Below, piece by piece: positions 48,851 to 59,447 of a DNA stretch of 64,000 nt. Both the position numbers and the translations under genes were made by a program. Below the pieces are notes generated by a model. That model was not told the origin of the DNA. It searched no databases and saw only the letters and a program-made list of their open reading frames with translations. Where the stretch lies: assembly GCA_022749755.1 (NCBI GenBank), contig CM040446.1:16678080-16742079 (forward strand). Direction: 5' to 3'. The stretch comes from Azadirachta indica. Its lineage: Eukaryota; Streptophyta; Magnoliopsida; Sapindales; Meliaceae. Every line of letters begins with the position of its first letter. Within the stretch, counting starts at the first letter, position 1.

Positions 48851-49819
48851 AGACAACGACTGACCTTGGCTGTCTAGTGAGGGAGCATTAGACTGTGCCT
48901 TTGTGAAAGATTCAACCAAAGCCTCTGCCTTTATTACTATTTTGGTCGAATCTACAATGATTTTGCTATGGTAGAACTGGTTTCGAGAGTACCAGTTTAA
49001 CCAGACTGCAGTGATGAAAATTTCGAGCTCTTGTTTTGTCAGAGATCTGGACACTTCCGTCACCAAGGTAAAGAAATCAGAGCTCCATTTGTTAGTTAAA
49101 ACCTCAGCCAAAAAAGAGGGCTTCCAATTTTCCAAGCAAATTTGCATGAAACCAGCACATGTGTAACATCTTCAGGAAAATTTGAGCATCTCTGGCATTG
49201 AGAAGACCTGACAATTTTCTTGCTGGCCAATCGTGACCTTGTGGGAAGAAAGCCATGTGCTGCTCTTCAAAGAAAAATCTTCACTTTTGCTGGAATTGAA
49301 AGTGACAAAATAAGATTCCACCAGCCTGTGAAATTTGAAGAAGTGGAAGGGGAGTCTAGGAAATTTAATCTCAAAGCTAATTGGTCGCCACTTCTGACAG
49401 TATACTGACCCCTTTTTTCATAATGCCATAAAAGATAATCTTCCTTCTCAGATCTTGGTAACGAATTCGCAAAATAGCTTCAGCGTCTTCTGGGGTAAAA
49501 TGCTGCCGAATGATTGATGCATCCCATTCATTATCTGAATTGAGCAACATAGCCACCTTTCAATCTTCTGGGAGTGACATAGGGAATATAGGTTTGAAAA
49601 GTAAAGGTCTTGGTGCAACTCTTATAGATAAAAACTTTTTTACCATTGCCGATCTTCCATCTCGTTCTATTTGAGAATGTTCCTACCCCATAAAATACTC
49701 CTCCAAATAAAAGAAGGATTGTTACCCAATTTCGCCTCCATGAAATCGCTTCTTTTAAAGTAGCATGCTTTGAGAACTTGAGCCAATAGGGAATTAGGAT
49801 ATTGCAAGATTCTCCACCC

Positions 49820-51160
49820 TTACTTTGCTAATAATGCTTGATTAAAAGATTGAAAATCTCTGAACCCGAGACCTCCTCTCCCCTTCGGTTGACACATTTT
49901 GCACCAACTAGCCCAATGAATGCTCTTTGACGATTTCGTAGAACTCGACCAGAAAGAGTTCAATAACCTTTTAATGTCCTCACAAATGCCCCAAGGGATC
50001 TTAAATACGCTCATAGTGTAGGTTGGAATAGCCTGTGCCACAGCCTTAATTAGGACTTCTTTCCCTCCATTTGAAAAAGTTTGGCATTCCACCCTCTGAT
50101 TTTGTTGTAAATTCTAACCTTCAACTCATTGAAATACTTTCTTTTGCTTCTGCCAACCATAGAGGGAAGTTTAAGGTATTTCTTGTGCACTGAGACCATA
50201 GTTAGATTAAAAATTTTCCTTATTTCATGTATAGTTGCCTGCTGACAATTTGGGCTGAAAGAAAGAAATGATTTTTCAAAATTAAAAATTTGTTCAGAGG
50301 CAGCAGCATAGCAGTCAAAGATTTGTTTTAGATGAATTGATTTCTTCGTGGATGCCCGAGAGAAAACCAAGCTATCATCTGCAAACAACAAGTGAGATAT
50401 GGTTAAATTTTTTTGGAATCGAATATCCTGAATATTATTTCCTCGCTCTGCCATAATAAGTAAGGAGGAGAAGGTTTCTGCACATAAAATGAATAAATAA
50501 GGAGAAAGAGGACAATCCTACCAAAGACCTCGTTGAGGATTTATAATTCCTTTGAGGATTTATAATTCCTTTGACCTTACCATTGAGAAGAATTGAGAAG
50601 GAGACTGTCGTGATGCAGTTCATGATCAATCGGATAAATTTGGCAGAGAAGCTGAGCTTCACCATGACATTTTTTAGAAAACACCATTCAATTCTATCAT
50701 AAGTCTTGCTGACATCTAGTTTAAGGGCAGTGTATTCAGCTTTGCCATATTTTTTGTTTCTGATTTTATGAAGACATTCGTATCCCACAATAACATTGTC
50801 TGTAATTAGTTTGTTTAGGATAAAAACACTTTGAGTTAGAGAGATTACCTAATCTAGAATTGCCTTTATTCTGTTAGTAAGAGCCTTTGCTATATTTTTG
50901 TAAATGACATTGTAGAGACTAATCAGACAAAATTCTGTTATCCTTCTTGCATTATTTGTTTTTGGTATCAAGGCAATGAGGGTCTGGTTAATGGCTGTCA
51001 CATCTCCCTGCTCATTAAGGATATGGAGGCACACTTTAGTTACTTCTTCTCCTACTAAATTCCAATGTTTTTCATGGAAAATCGGAGGAAAACCATCAGG
51101 CCCTGTAGCTTTCAGTGGTTGCATTTGAACTAAAGCTTCGGCTACCGCTTCCTTGGTGAA
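49820..51160 (-). pseudogene. LINE reverse transcriptase
   Basis: Blocks in order: KATGPDGFPPIF and LIALIPKT (51124-50980), YTALKLDVSKTYDRIEW (about 50720-50680), the catalytic FADD in HLLFADDSLVFSR (50374-50385), and the GLGFRDFQSFNQALLAK tail (about 49870-49820). The second block has SKTYDR where intact elements have SKAYDR. Frameshifts and stops separate the blocks. Confidence 0.86.
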
Positions 51161-51669
51161 ATCTCAATCGAGCTCGATATTTGATGCAGCCTTTACCCTA
51201 TAAGACATCCCTTCTAATGCCCTATCTATTTGTTCTCTGGTAGGTTTTGTAGAGGAAAACAATGTCTGAAAGTAGTTGCAAATAGTCGCCTCAACTAACC
51301 CCATATCTTCTGTCCATACATTCTAGTCATCAAGGATTCCCTCAATCCTGTTTTTTCTCTTTCTAGTAGTTGCTTTGGCATGAAAAAAACGTGTATTTTT
51401 ATCCCTTTCCTGAAGCTAAGATATTCTGGATCTCTGTTTCCAGTATAGCTCCACTTCTAGCAGTAAATTATCGATTTGAAGCTCTAAGTTCCTTATCTCT
51501 TCCTTCTGTGAAGCATTACATGGGGCCATTTTATGGTTGTATAAGGCAGAAAGAAGTTGCTTTAACTTTTTTTTACTGTTACCGAGATGAGTCAAACTCC
51601 AAGTCTTCAATCTAACTTGAGTCTCTTTCACTCCAGAAAAAAAAACGTGCAGAGGTTCTTCATTGCATT

Positions 51670-52465
51670 TTATTGTAGGTTCCCGCCATATTTAATGAAT
51701 AATGTTTTTGCATTCATCATAAGAGCTCTACACATCTTCGTAATGAAACCTATTGCCCTGTTTGGCTTTTTTCTATTTATGTAGCCAAGTTTTTTCACAA
51801 TATCGATCGTAACTGGGTGATGATCCGAACACCAAGTATCCAAATGCTTAACATGAGAGCCTGGGAATATAGGTTTCCATTCATGACTACAGAGATAACG
51901 ATCTAGTCTTTCGTCAACCAGTCTTCTGCCATATCTTTTATTGGACCACGTGTAAGGAACACCAGACCACCTTAAATATATTAAACCAATAGCATAAAAT
52001 GCCGATATGAACTCCATCATTGAATCCACATCTCTTATGCTGCCTCCCTTTTTTTTCTGATGGATGCAAAATTTCATTAAAATCACCTCCAACTAACTAC
52101 GGCAATGTAAACAAGGAAGATAAACAAGTGAGCAAACGCCAAGTATACTACTTTTGCATTTGTTCCGGGTGGCTATAAACACCGGTGAAATGCCAATTAT
52201 TTCCCTGCTCTGATATGATAATAGAGTCTATATGATGAGGGCTAAAAGATGTAATCTGCACATCTAGAATACGACTCCATAAAAGAGCAATTCCCCCACT
52301 TAGTCCCTTTCTGTCTACTGCAAAACAATGATCAAAATGGGGTTTAATCTTCAGAATCTCCATCTCCCTAACTACAACTTTGTGTTGCATAAGAATAATA
52401 AAACAGGATGGTGCATTTAAAGAACTTGGTAAAGAGCTCTGAACATTCGAGTGTTCCCTAGTCAT
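51670..52465 (-). pseudogene. LINE endonuclease domain (EEP family)
   Basis: GLSGGIALLW, GVYSHPEQ, a GGDFNEIL-type block near 52090 (frame broken), WSGVPYTWSN and RLDRYLCSHEW, then the SDHHPV catalytic motif at about 51817-51828. Frame breaks separate the two halves. Confidence 0.82.
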
Positions 52466-53343
52466 CGCACGTTCATCACCAAACGTTCCAACATGACAAA
52501 ATCATGGTTCTCAATAGGGCTGGGGTCCAGTCTCTACCACTGCGAAATTTTCAGTATCATATTTCTGGTGTAACAGGTGACTGTCTGTCGTAATATGTGT
52601 AAGAAAGGGAACTCAAGCATTTGAACTGCCTTCAGAATCAGTTGATACAAATTGGGTTATGTTTTTAATGGATCGAGATCCAGATCATCATAATTTCTTT
52701 TTAGGCCTAGAACATTCCCTTCAGATGTTGTTATTTTTACTGAACTCACCCTAGCTCTTTATTTCCATTTTCGCTCTACACTTTTGTTTTAGGCTTGTGA
52801 TGGACTTGAGATCATTTGGCCTGTTTTGGGATAAATCTTTATATAATTATTTAATAATAGAATAGAAAGTGAGAGATCTTTGTTCCCCTCTGGGAATTTT
52901 AAATTCGACAGATACTGCATTGAAGATCTAGCTTGCTCAGAAGAAAGATCAGAAAAAGCCTTATCCACCATCACAACTGTTGTAGTTAATTGATTTTTAG
53001 AAGCCGCCGCCCTTTTTTTTATCAGTATTAAATTTGTTTTCCGTAATGAAAGAGACTTCTGGAGCCCCTATTTTTAATGTGTTATCATTATTGTCTGGGA
53101 AAATCTGGGTTTTTGGTACAATTGGGTAGGAGAATTCTCCTTGCTCCGGCTTTGACTCCGACTCCACATTCTTTGCAGGTCCAGATTTCTCCTCATTCTG
53201 AGTAGTGTTTAAAGGTTTCTGTGTTTGTTTCCCCTCTTTGTCCCTTGATTTTTAGTATTTTAGTTTTTTCGAAAAAAAGAAGCTTTCAACCAAGGGTCAT
53301 CGCGCGCACGGGGGGTCCCCTTCCATGGGACGACACATATTAA

Positions 53344-53507
53344 ACGATTTCTAGAGTTTGGGCTGGCCTGCTTTGTGCGCGAGAGAATCTCATTAGTTGA
53401 CTTATTAATTTACGCTAAATTTATTTTTATGTATAAATTCTTTAAAAATTTTATAACTAGCCAATATAGTATTTTAGTATTTTGGAATACTACATAAATT
53501 TATAACA
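53344..53507 (-). repeat. Copia 3' LTR (element orientation)
   Basis: It starts TGTTATAAATTTATGTAGTA on the minus strand, next to the polypurine tract. The outer 15 bp or so are too diverged to show the CA end. Many substitutions against the other LTR indicate an old insertion. Confidence 0.75.
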
Positions 53508-56500
53508 ATCCCCCATATATTTTAAAATATTAAATTTTATACTTTTAATACATCACCATTTGATAACAAACTTAACGCAAATGAACTGGTGCTTATCAGG
53601 TTATGAACCAGTCATTGAGCATATTAATTGTGTCTCACAAGAATTAGGTGAAATATAATTAATTTTTATGAACCGTAACTCTTTTGGTATGAAATAGCTT
53701 ACATTCAGTTTAATTTTATTCCTTTTGTTCTTCTGCAATTTTACGCCTTCATGGCCCTACGTTATTTTGGTAATCATGAGTGCTTTGGAGATGTCTACCT
53801 AACTTTCATTGAAATCGACCTAATTCCACACTCATTTAACTGAACTCTCCATCAAGCATATCCTACAGTTAAACATTTCACCATCCAATTTTTGGGTTAT
53901 GGAGTTCATTAAGAGTATAAAAGCTCATTCCTTTAACTGTAGTGTTGACTATTTAGTCATAGGGAGGACTCAAATATGTTGAATGATAGTAATTCAAGAC
54001 AACAAGTGATTTGTTATTATCCCTATGAACCTACTTCATAGGATCTCCTTCGAGATTTTTGCCTTATGTTATAAGCAGAAGTCTCATCCTCCTATTTAGT
54101 GGTTTAGTTAAAGGATTGGTTAAATTTATCTCTGACTTTACAAAATCTAGACTTACAACACCAAATTCTAGCAGCTGCTTAATAATACTATGTTTCAAAC
54201 GTATATGTCTACTTTTCCCATTGTATATCTTACTTTTAACCTTAACTATAGCAGCTTGACAATCATAATTTATTGAGATTGATGTAGAAGGATGATCACC
54301 AATGGAAAGATTAGTTAAGAAGTTTCTTAACTACTCACCTTCTGTACACGCCTTTTCTAAGGCAATTAACTTGGACTCTATGGTTGAACGAGCTATACAA
54401 GTTTGTTTGAAAGATTTTTATGAAACTGCTCCTCCACCAAGTGTAAAAATATATCCACTAATGGATTTAATTTCATTAGATTCATATATCCAATTAGCAT
54501 CAGAAAAACCTTCTAACACTAGTGAATCTCTAGCAAACGAAAGCTCTAAGTTTAATGTACCTTTTAAATGCCTTGTAAGTCTTTCTAAAACAGCCTAATG
54601 ATCCTTGTTAGAATTTGGAGGATATCTACTTAATCTCCCAATAGCATACGCAACATCTGGTCTTGTACTATTCATCAAGTATATAAACTATCAATTATTT
54701 AGGCATATCTCGTTTGATTATCACTATGTTCATAATTTTTGTTAAGTTGGATATTTGCATTGTATAGAGTTGATACTGGCTTACACTCATAATATCTAAA
54801 TTTCTTTAAAAATTTCTCTACATAGTGTTCTTGTTATAACATAAGACCGTTATTTTTATTTATTATCTTAATGTCAAGAATAACACTTGCTTCTCCCATA
54901 TCTTCAAGAATCAAAAATCTATATGCAGCATTATTTTGAGCATACCCTATAAATATAAAATCAATAGTTCTAGGTCCTATTCTCCTCCTCTTAGGATTTG
55001 GAATTAGAACATTTGCTAAATACCCTTACACTTTGAAATATGTTAGATTAGGTTTATGACCTTTTCATAACTCATAAGATATTTTTCCTATTTGCTTATA
55101 TGATATTCTATTTTGTAGGTGGCAGACAGTTAAAATTGCCTCTTCCCACAAATTTTACGATGCTTCGGAATTTATTAATAGAAAATTCATCATATTTTTC
55201 AAAGTTCTATTTTTCCTTTTAACTACTCCATTTGACTTTGGAGAATAAGGAGGTGTAATTTCATGCATTATGCCATGATTTCACAAAATTTATTAAGCAT
55301 ATTAGACTCATATTCACCACCTCTGTGCAGATCTCAATCTTTTGATTTTTCTTCTAAGTTGATTTTCAACTTCATTCTTATAAACTAAGAATTTTTCAAA
55401 TGCTTCATCTTTATTTATCAATAAATATACTTTTGTATATTTTGAGAAATCATCAATAAATCATCAATAAAGGTTATATAAAATCTTTTACCTCTTTTTA
55501 TCATTGTCTATTTAAAATCAACAAGATTATTATGAATTAAATTGACTAATTTAGTTTCTCTATTCATAATAGATTTATTCATTTTCTTGATGAATTTTGA
55601 TTCAACACAAATATCACATTTATTAATGTTTATAATATCAATATTTATTAGACCATCTTTGTCCATTTTCTTTTAATAAGAAAAATTTATATGGTTTAAC
55701 TTACCATGTCATAAATCAAAAGAAGCAACAATATAAGCAGAAGTATTTTTATTAATAATTGTGTTAAGTACATTAAGCTTGAACAAATCATTAAAATAAT
55801 ACCTTTTTTCCAATGAACATCTCATTTTTAGATATTACAACCTTGTCTCCCTCAAAAGAGATCTTAACATTGGATTTTCCAAAAATAAACACAGACACTA
55901 AATTGTATCTTATATTTGGAATACGAAGCACATTACTTAAGGAAAAGTTTTTTCCAGAAGTTAATTTAAGAAGAATTTTTCCTTTTCTTACAACTAGAGC
56001 AGAATGAGAATCTTCAAGGAAAACTTATTCTTCTCGTTCACCCAATTGAGTGTAATAAAAAATGAGCTTCAATTCCCACATATGTGCTTAGAAGCACCAA
56101 AATCAATAATCCAATTTTGTTTCTCACTAGCAACCATATTTGCTTGAGAAATCACAACACTAGAGACCACATCTTCTCATTCAACCACATTGGCCTTAGA
56201 AGATTTTTATCGCCTTTCCTGAACCTACATTCAATAGAATAATGACCATGCTTGCTACACAAAAAGCAATTTTCTTTTTTCTTAAATGTTGGTTTCTTTT
56301 TGTTTATAGATTTTTTTATTATCCACTTTTTGCCTATTGACAGGAGGTGCAGCATCTTGAACAACATTAGCCTTAGAACGAATTTCCTTAACCTTATCTT
56401 CTTGCTCCCTTAGCTTATTCTTTTCTTCAATTTGAATGTGAACAATCACATTCTCCAATGTCATTTGCTTCTTCTTGTGTTTATTACTCTTCTTGTAATC

Positions 56501-57204
56501 TTTCCAAGAATCAGGCAACTTCTCAATCAAGCATCCAACAAAGAATGATTCAGAAAAAGTAATTTACTTATTCTTTAAATCATTGACTAGCAAATGGTAG
56601 TCTTGAATTTGAGTGGTGACTGGCTTGTCTTCTTCCATCTTGAAATCTAAGAAGTTGGTTATAATATATTTCTGGGCACTTGCATCTTCAATGATATATT
56701 TTTTCTCCAAAAATGCCCAAATTTCTTGTGTTTTGTCATAGAGAGAATAAACATCATATAACTCGTTAGAAATGGTATTCAAAATAGCATTACGACATAC
56801 TTTATTGCCCCTAACCTATACTTGATAATTTTCTAAGGCAACATCTGGTAGTGGTTATGTTAAATAGGTAGTAAGGTTGAGAACATCTAGAGTATCATAA
56901 ATCTATTCTCTCCATCACTTGAAGTTGGTTCCCTCAAACGTCTCAATGTTGGAGATGTCAGGAATAGACTTGACAGCCAGATTTTTGGACAAACACGAGA
57001 ATATGTAAGTGTCAAGGCTTGTAAGAGTACTGTCTTGAAAGCTATTTTTGCCTCATGGGACTCACTGTAAGCCTACAAATCAAATACAACAAGCGTATAA
57101 CAACGTTGAAGAAGGAAGAAGATTGAAGATTGCACAGTGATGCTTTGTTCTAGTAGGGTCTATTTTGAGAGTAAGGAAGAATAGAAACGAATGAATAAAT
57201 AAAA

Positions 57205-57368
57205 TGTTAGATTAGGGCTTGGGTTGGCCTGCCTTGTGCACGAGTGAATCCCATTAGTTGACTTGTTAACTTACTTCAAATTTATTTTTATTTATAAACT
57301 CTTTAAAAGTTTTATAATTAGCCAATGTAGGCTTTTAATATTTTGAAATACTACACAAATTTATAACA
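57205..57368 (-). repeat. Copia 5' LTR (element orientation)
   Basis: 164 bp. On the minus strand it begins TGTTATAAATTTGTGTAGTA and ends CTAATCTAACA, the canonical TG...CA. It aligns along its length with 53344-53507. Confidence 0.8.
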
Positions 57369-58826
57369 TTAATATAATCTGTGGAAGAAAAAATTAATAT
57401 CAGAAGGGTGATGAAAAGTGGATCTGAAACATCTAAACAAACAATTTGCATTCAAAAGAGCGAATTATTTTGAATTTGCACAAGGCAATGTCTGCTTCTA
57501 CACTTTATTCTCTAGTAGGAACCAGGGAGCTAAGAGAGAAGACCATCTCATCAATGATCAATTATTTTAATTTGAGATAATATTTGTCAAATTATTCATC
57601 ACAACCGAATTTGGATTTGTTTCAAAGGATTATATATGTCTAATTTTAATTTGTGTCTTGTTCTCCACCTGATTAAAAACTAAAAAGCATGCAAATTATA
57701 ATAATATTTGCTTCATAAGTAGAAACCATCAAATTATATATTTCTAATTTTAACTTAATTGATTGTTAATTTGCTATGATCATGAGATTGAATTTATCAA
57801 TTTGATTATTTTTAATCATCAATAAGGAATAATTTTTTTTAATTTTAAGTTGAATTTTGTGAATTTAATAAGAAATAAATATTAGTTTTAAAATTTTGTA
57901 AGTTTTTTATTTTTCAATCCAGTGAAGAAAATGAAAAGGGTGAGAAAGTGTTAAAAAACAAAACATAAGACTTTGAAAAACAAAACATAGACTTTGAAAA
58001 TTTTGTTTTTTTAGGAATAAAATTTAATTAAATGAAAAGACAATGAAATTTTGGCCATTCATTACGAGGAAAAATAAGTAATCATATGACATGAAAATAA
58101 AAGTAAGTAATCAACCACCTATGTATAAATTTAGAATATAAAAATTTTGTATAAGTGGCATTATTATGTGATAATCATGACTTTTTTGAGTTTAAATAGC
58201 AAATCTTCTATGAAGATGGCTGGCTACAAATGACATAATTACACGTCAAAATTTCGCTTATTGTCAAAAAGTAAAAATCAAAACAAAGTAATTGGATTTC
58301 AACCCATCCAAATGGTACAAATACAAATTAATTAAATTAAAAATAAAATCATAAAACTTTGTTTTTAATCCTTAATCTCAATTTTTCAGCATTGGATTCT
58401 TCTGCTGGCAGAAAAAAACAAGAGCCGAAACTCTTATAATTTTTTACTTCTTATTTTCTTAACCCAGAGTCAGGAGTATTAGATCTGAAAATTTCTGAAA
58501 GCTTTAATGATTATGATAACAAAATTAGTTGGCACTTGTAATCCATTAATTATGTAATTTAAGTTCATTAACCCAAAGAAGAAAATGGATTAATTAGTCA
58601 CACTCGCACAATGAGTCTAATCCAACTATTAATTTTTGTTTGCTTCGCAAAATAAAATTTTCATTTTTACTAGATTTATATAAAAAATGAGAATATTACT
58701 TAAAAAAATTCTTATAATCTTATAATTGGATTAAAAAATTAAAAAGGAGGAAAAAAAAAAAAAGAATTCAGCAATAAACTACATTAAAATTTCAAAATTA
58801 AAATTATTTAGTTATTTTATTGTTTG

Positions 58827-58857
<31 letters not shown>

Positions 58858-59447
58858 AGGGGAAAACCATAAAGAGAAGAAACATACAGAGAAGAAAGAG
58901 AGGGAAAGGGTGGCAGATTGCTTAGATTATATGCTTTACTGTCATGCACTTTGGCAGGATTCTTCGGACAGGGCAAAAGATAATTTGTAAAAATTAAAAA
59001 GGTTTTTCCTTTTCCCCTTCTCATCTGATTCTAGGGTTTATTTCTTCTTCTCTTTTCTTTCTGAATCTAAATCAATCCCAATCGATTCAATATTCCATTC
59101 TCTCTTTCCACCTCAACTCGCCGAAAACCCTCAACTTCCTTTTTCTATTTCCCAAGTGAGTTAGTTCTTCTCATATTTTGTTTCAATTGACTATCTTGGT
59201 TTTGTTTGTTGTTTGGTAGTTGCTTGTTTGTGTTGTGTTTGATTTAGTCAAAGTTTGGTGAAGCAATGAAGATTTCTTGTTACATGAGTCCTGGTTAACT
59301 TCGATGAATCCGAGAGAAATTGATGAGAAAAGAATAGTCCATTGGATAACCAAATCTGGGTTTACAGTTAGAGCAGAGTTAGATTTGAAGTTGGAAGCTT
59401 TGATTTTCAGAGTCGGTATTTCTGTTTATTAGGGTTTTTACATTCAG
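57369..59447. other. Spacer and EXO70G promoter/leader
   Basis: AT-rich DNA with poly-A runs (58751-58762 and about 58828-58854). The right end holds the EXO70G leader with a probable 5'UTR intron: donor CAA|GTGAGTT at 59156 and acceptor TTTTCAG ending at 59410. No other gene is seen. The 57.4-57.6 kb part might hold the missing 5' piece of the LINE, but I could not show it. Confidence 0.5.

Larger units (their letters stand above)
48311..53343 (-). mobile_element. Degenerate non-LTR retrotransposon (plant L1-type LINE)
   Basis: Read on the minus strand: ORF1 C-terminal remnant (about 53330-52790, DDPWLKAS then polar low-complexity), apurinic-type endonuclease (52465-51670), reverse transcriptase (about 51160-49800), zinc-knuckle-like region (about 49700-49150), RNase H (about 48850-48400), and an A-rich tail of TAAAA units (reverse of 48311-48332). 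Frames are broken many times. A 19-bp tandem duplication (50535-50553 and 50554-50572) marks one indel. No 5' half of ORF1 (no DUF4283 or CCHC) is visible, so the element is 5'-truncated or was cut by the neighbouring copia element. Target-site duplications could not be matched. Confidence 0.88.
53344..57368 (-). mobile_element. Degenerate Ty1/copia LTR retrotransposon
   Basis: About 4.0 kb, minus orientation, bounded by direct repeats at 53344-53507 and 57205-57368. Gag pieces (56782-56282) contain ENVIVHIQIEE and a CCHC knuckle C-x2-C-x4-H-x4-C at 56226-56268. Integrase and reverse-transcriptase debris follow (about 55900-54700). The RNase H end includes YDCQAAI, NGKSRHIRLKH and NPLTKPLNRR (about 54280-54060), typical of copia C-termini. 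A polypurine tract ATATGGGGGATTG (minus strand) abuts the left LTR at 53508-53518. All frames are broken. Adjacent 5-bp flanks (ATTAA and TTAAT) are similar but not the same, so a target duplication is unproven. Confidence 0.87.

Noticed and set aside
57430..57620. Possible resumption of LINE ORF1 beyond the copia element
   Set aside because: Minus-strand wording (DEMVFSLSSLVP-like) is too short and interrupted by stops to assign; kept only as a test in the findings.
58812..59024. 70-codon minus-strand frame next to poly-A
   Set aside because: Ends in a poly-Phe stretch created by the poly-A run and overlaps the EXO70G promoter.
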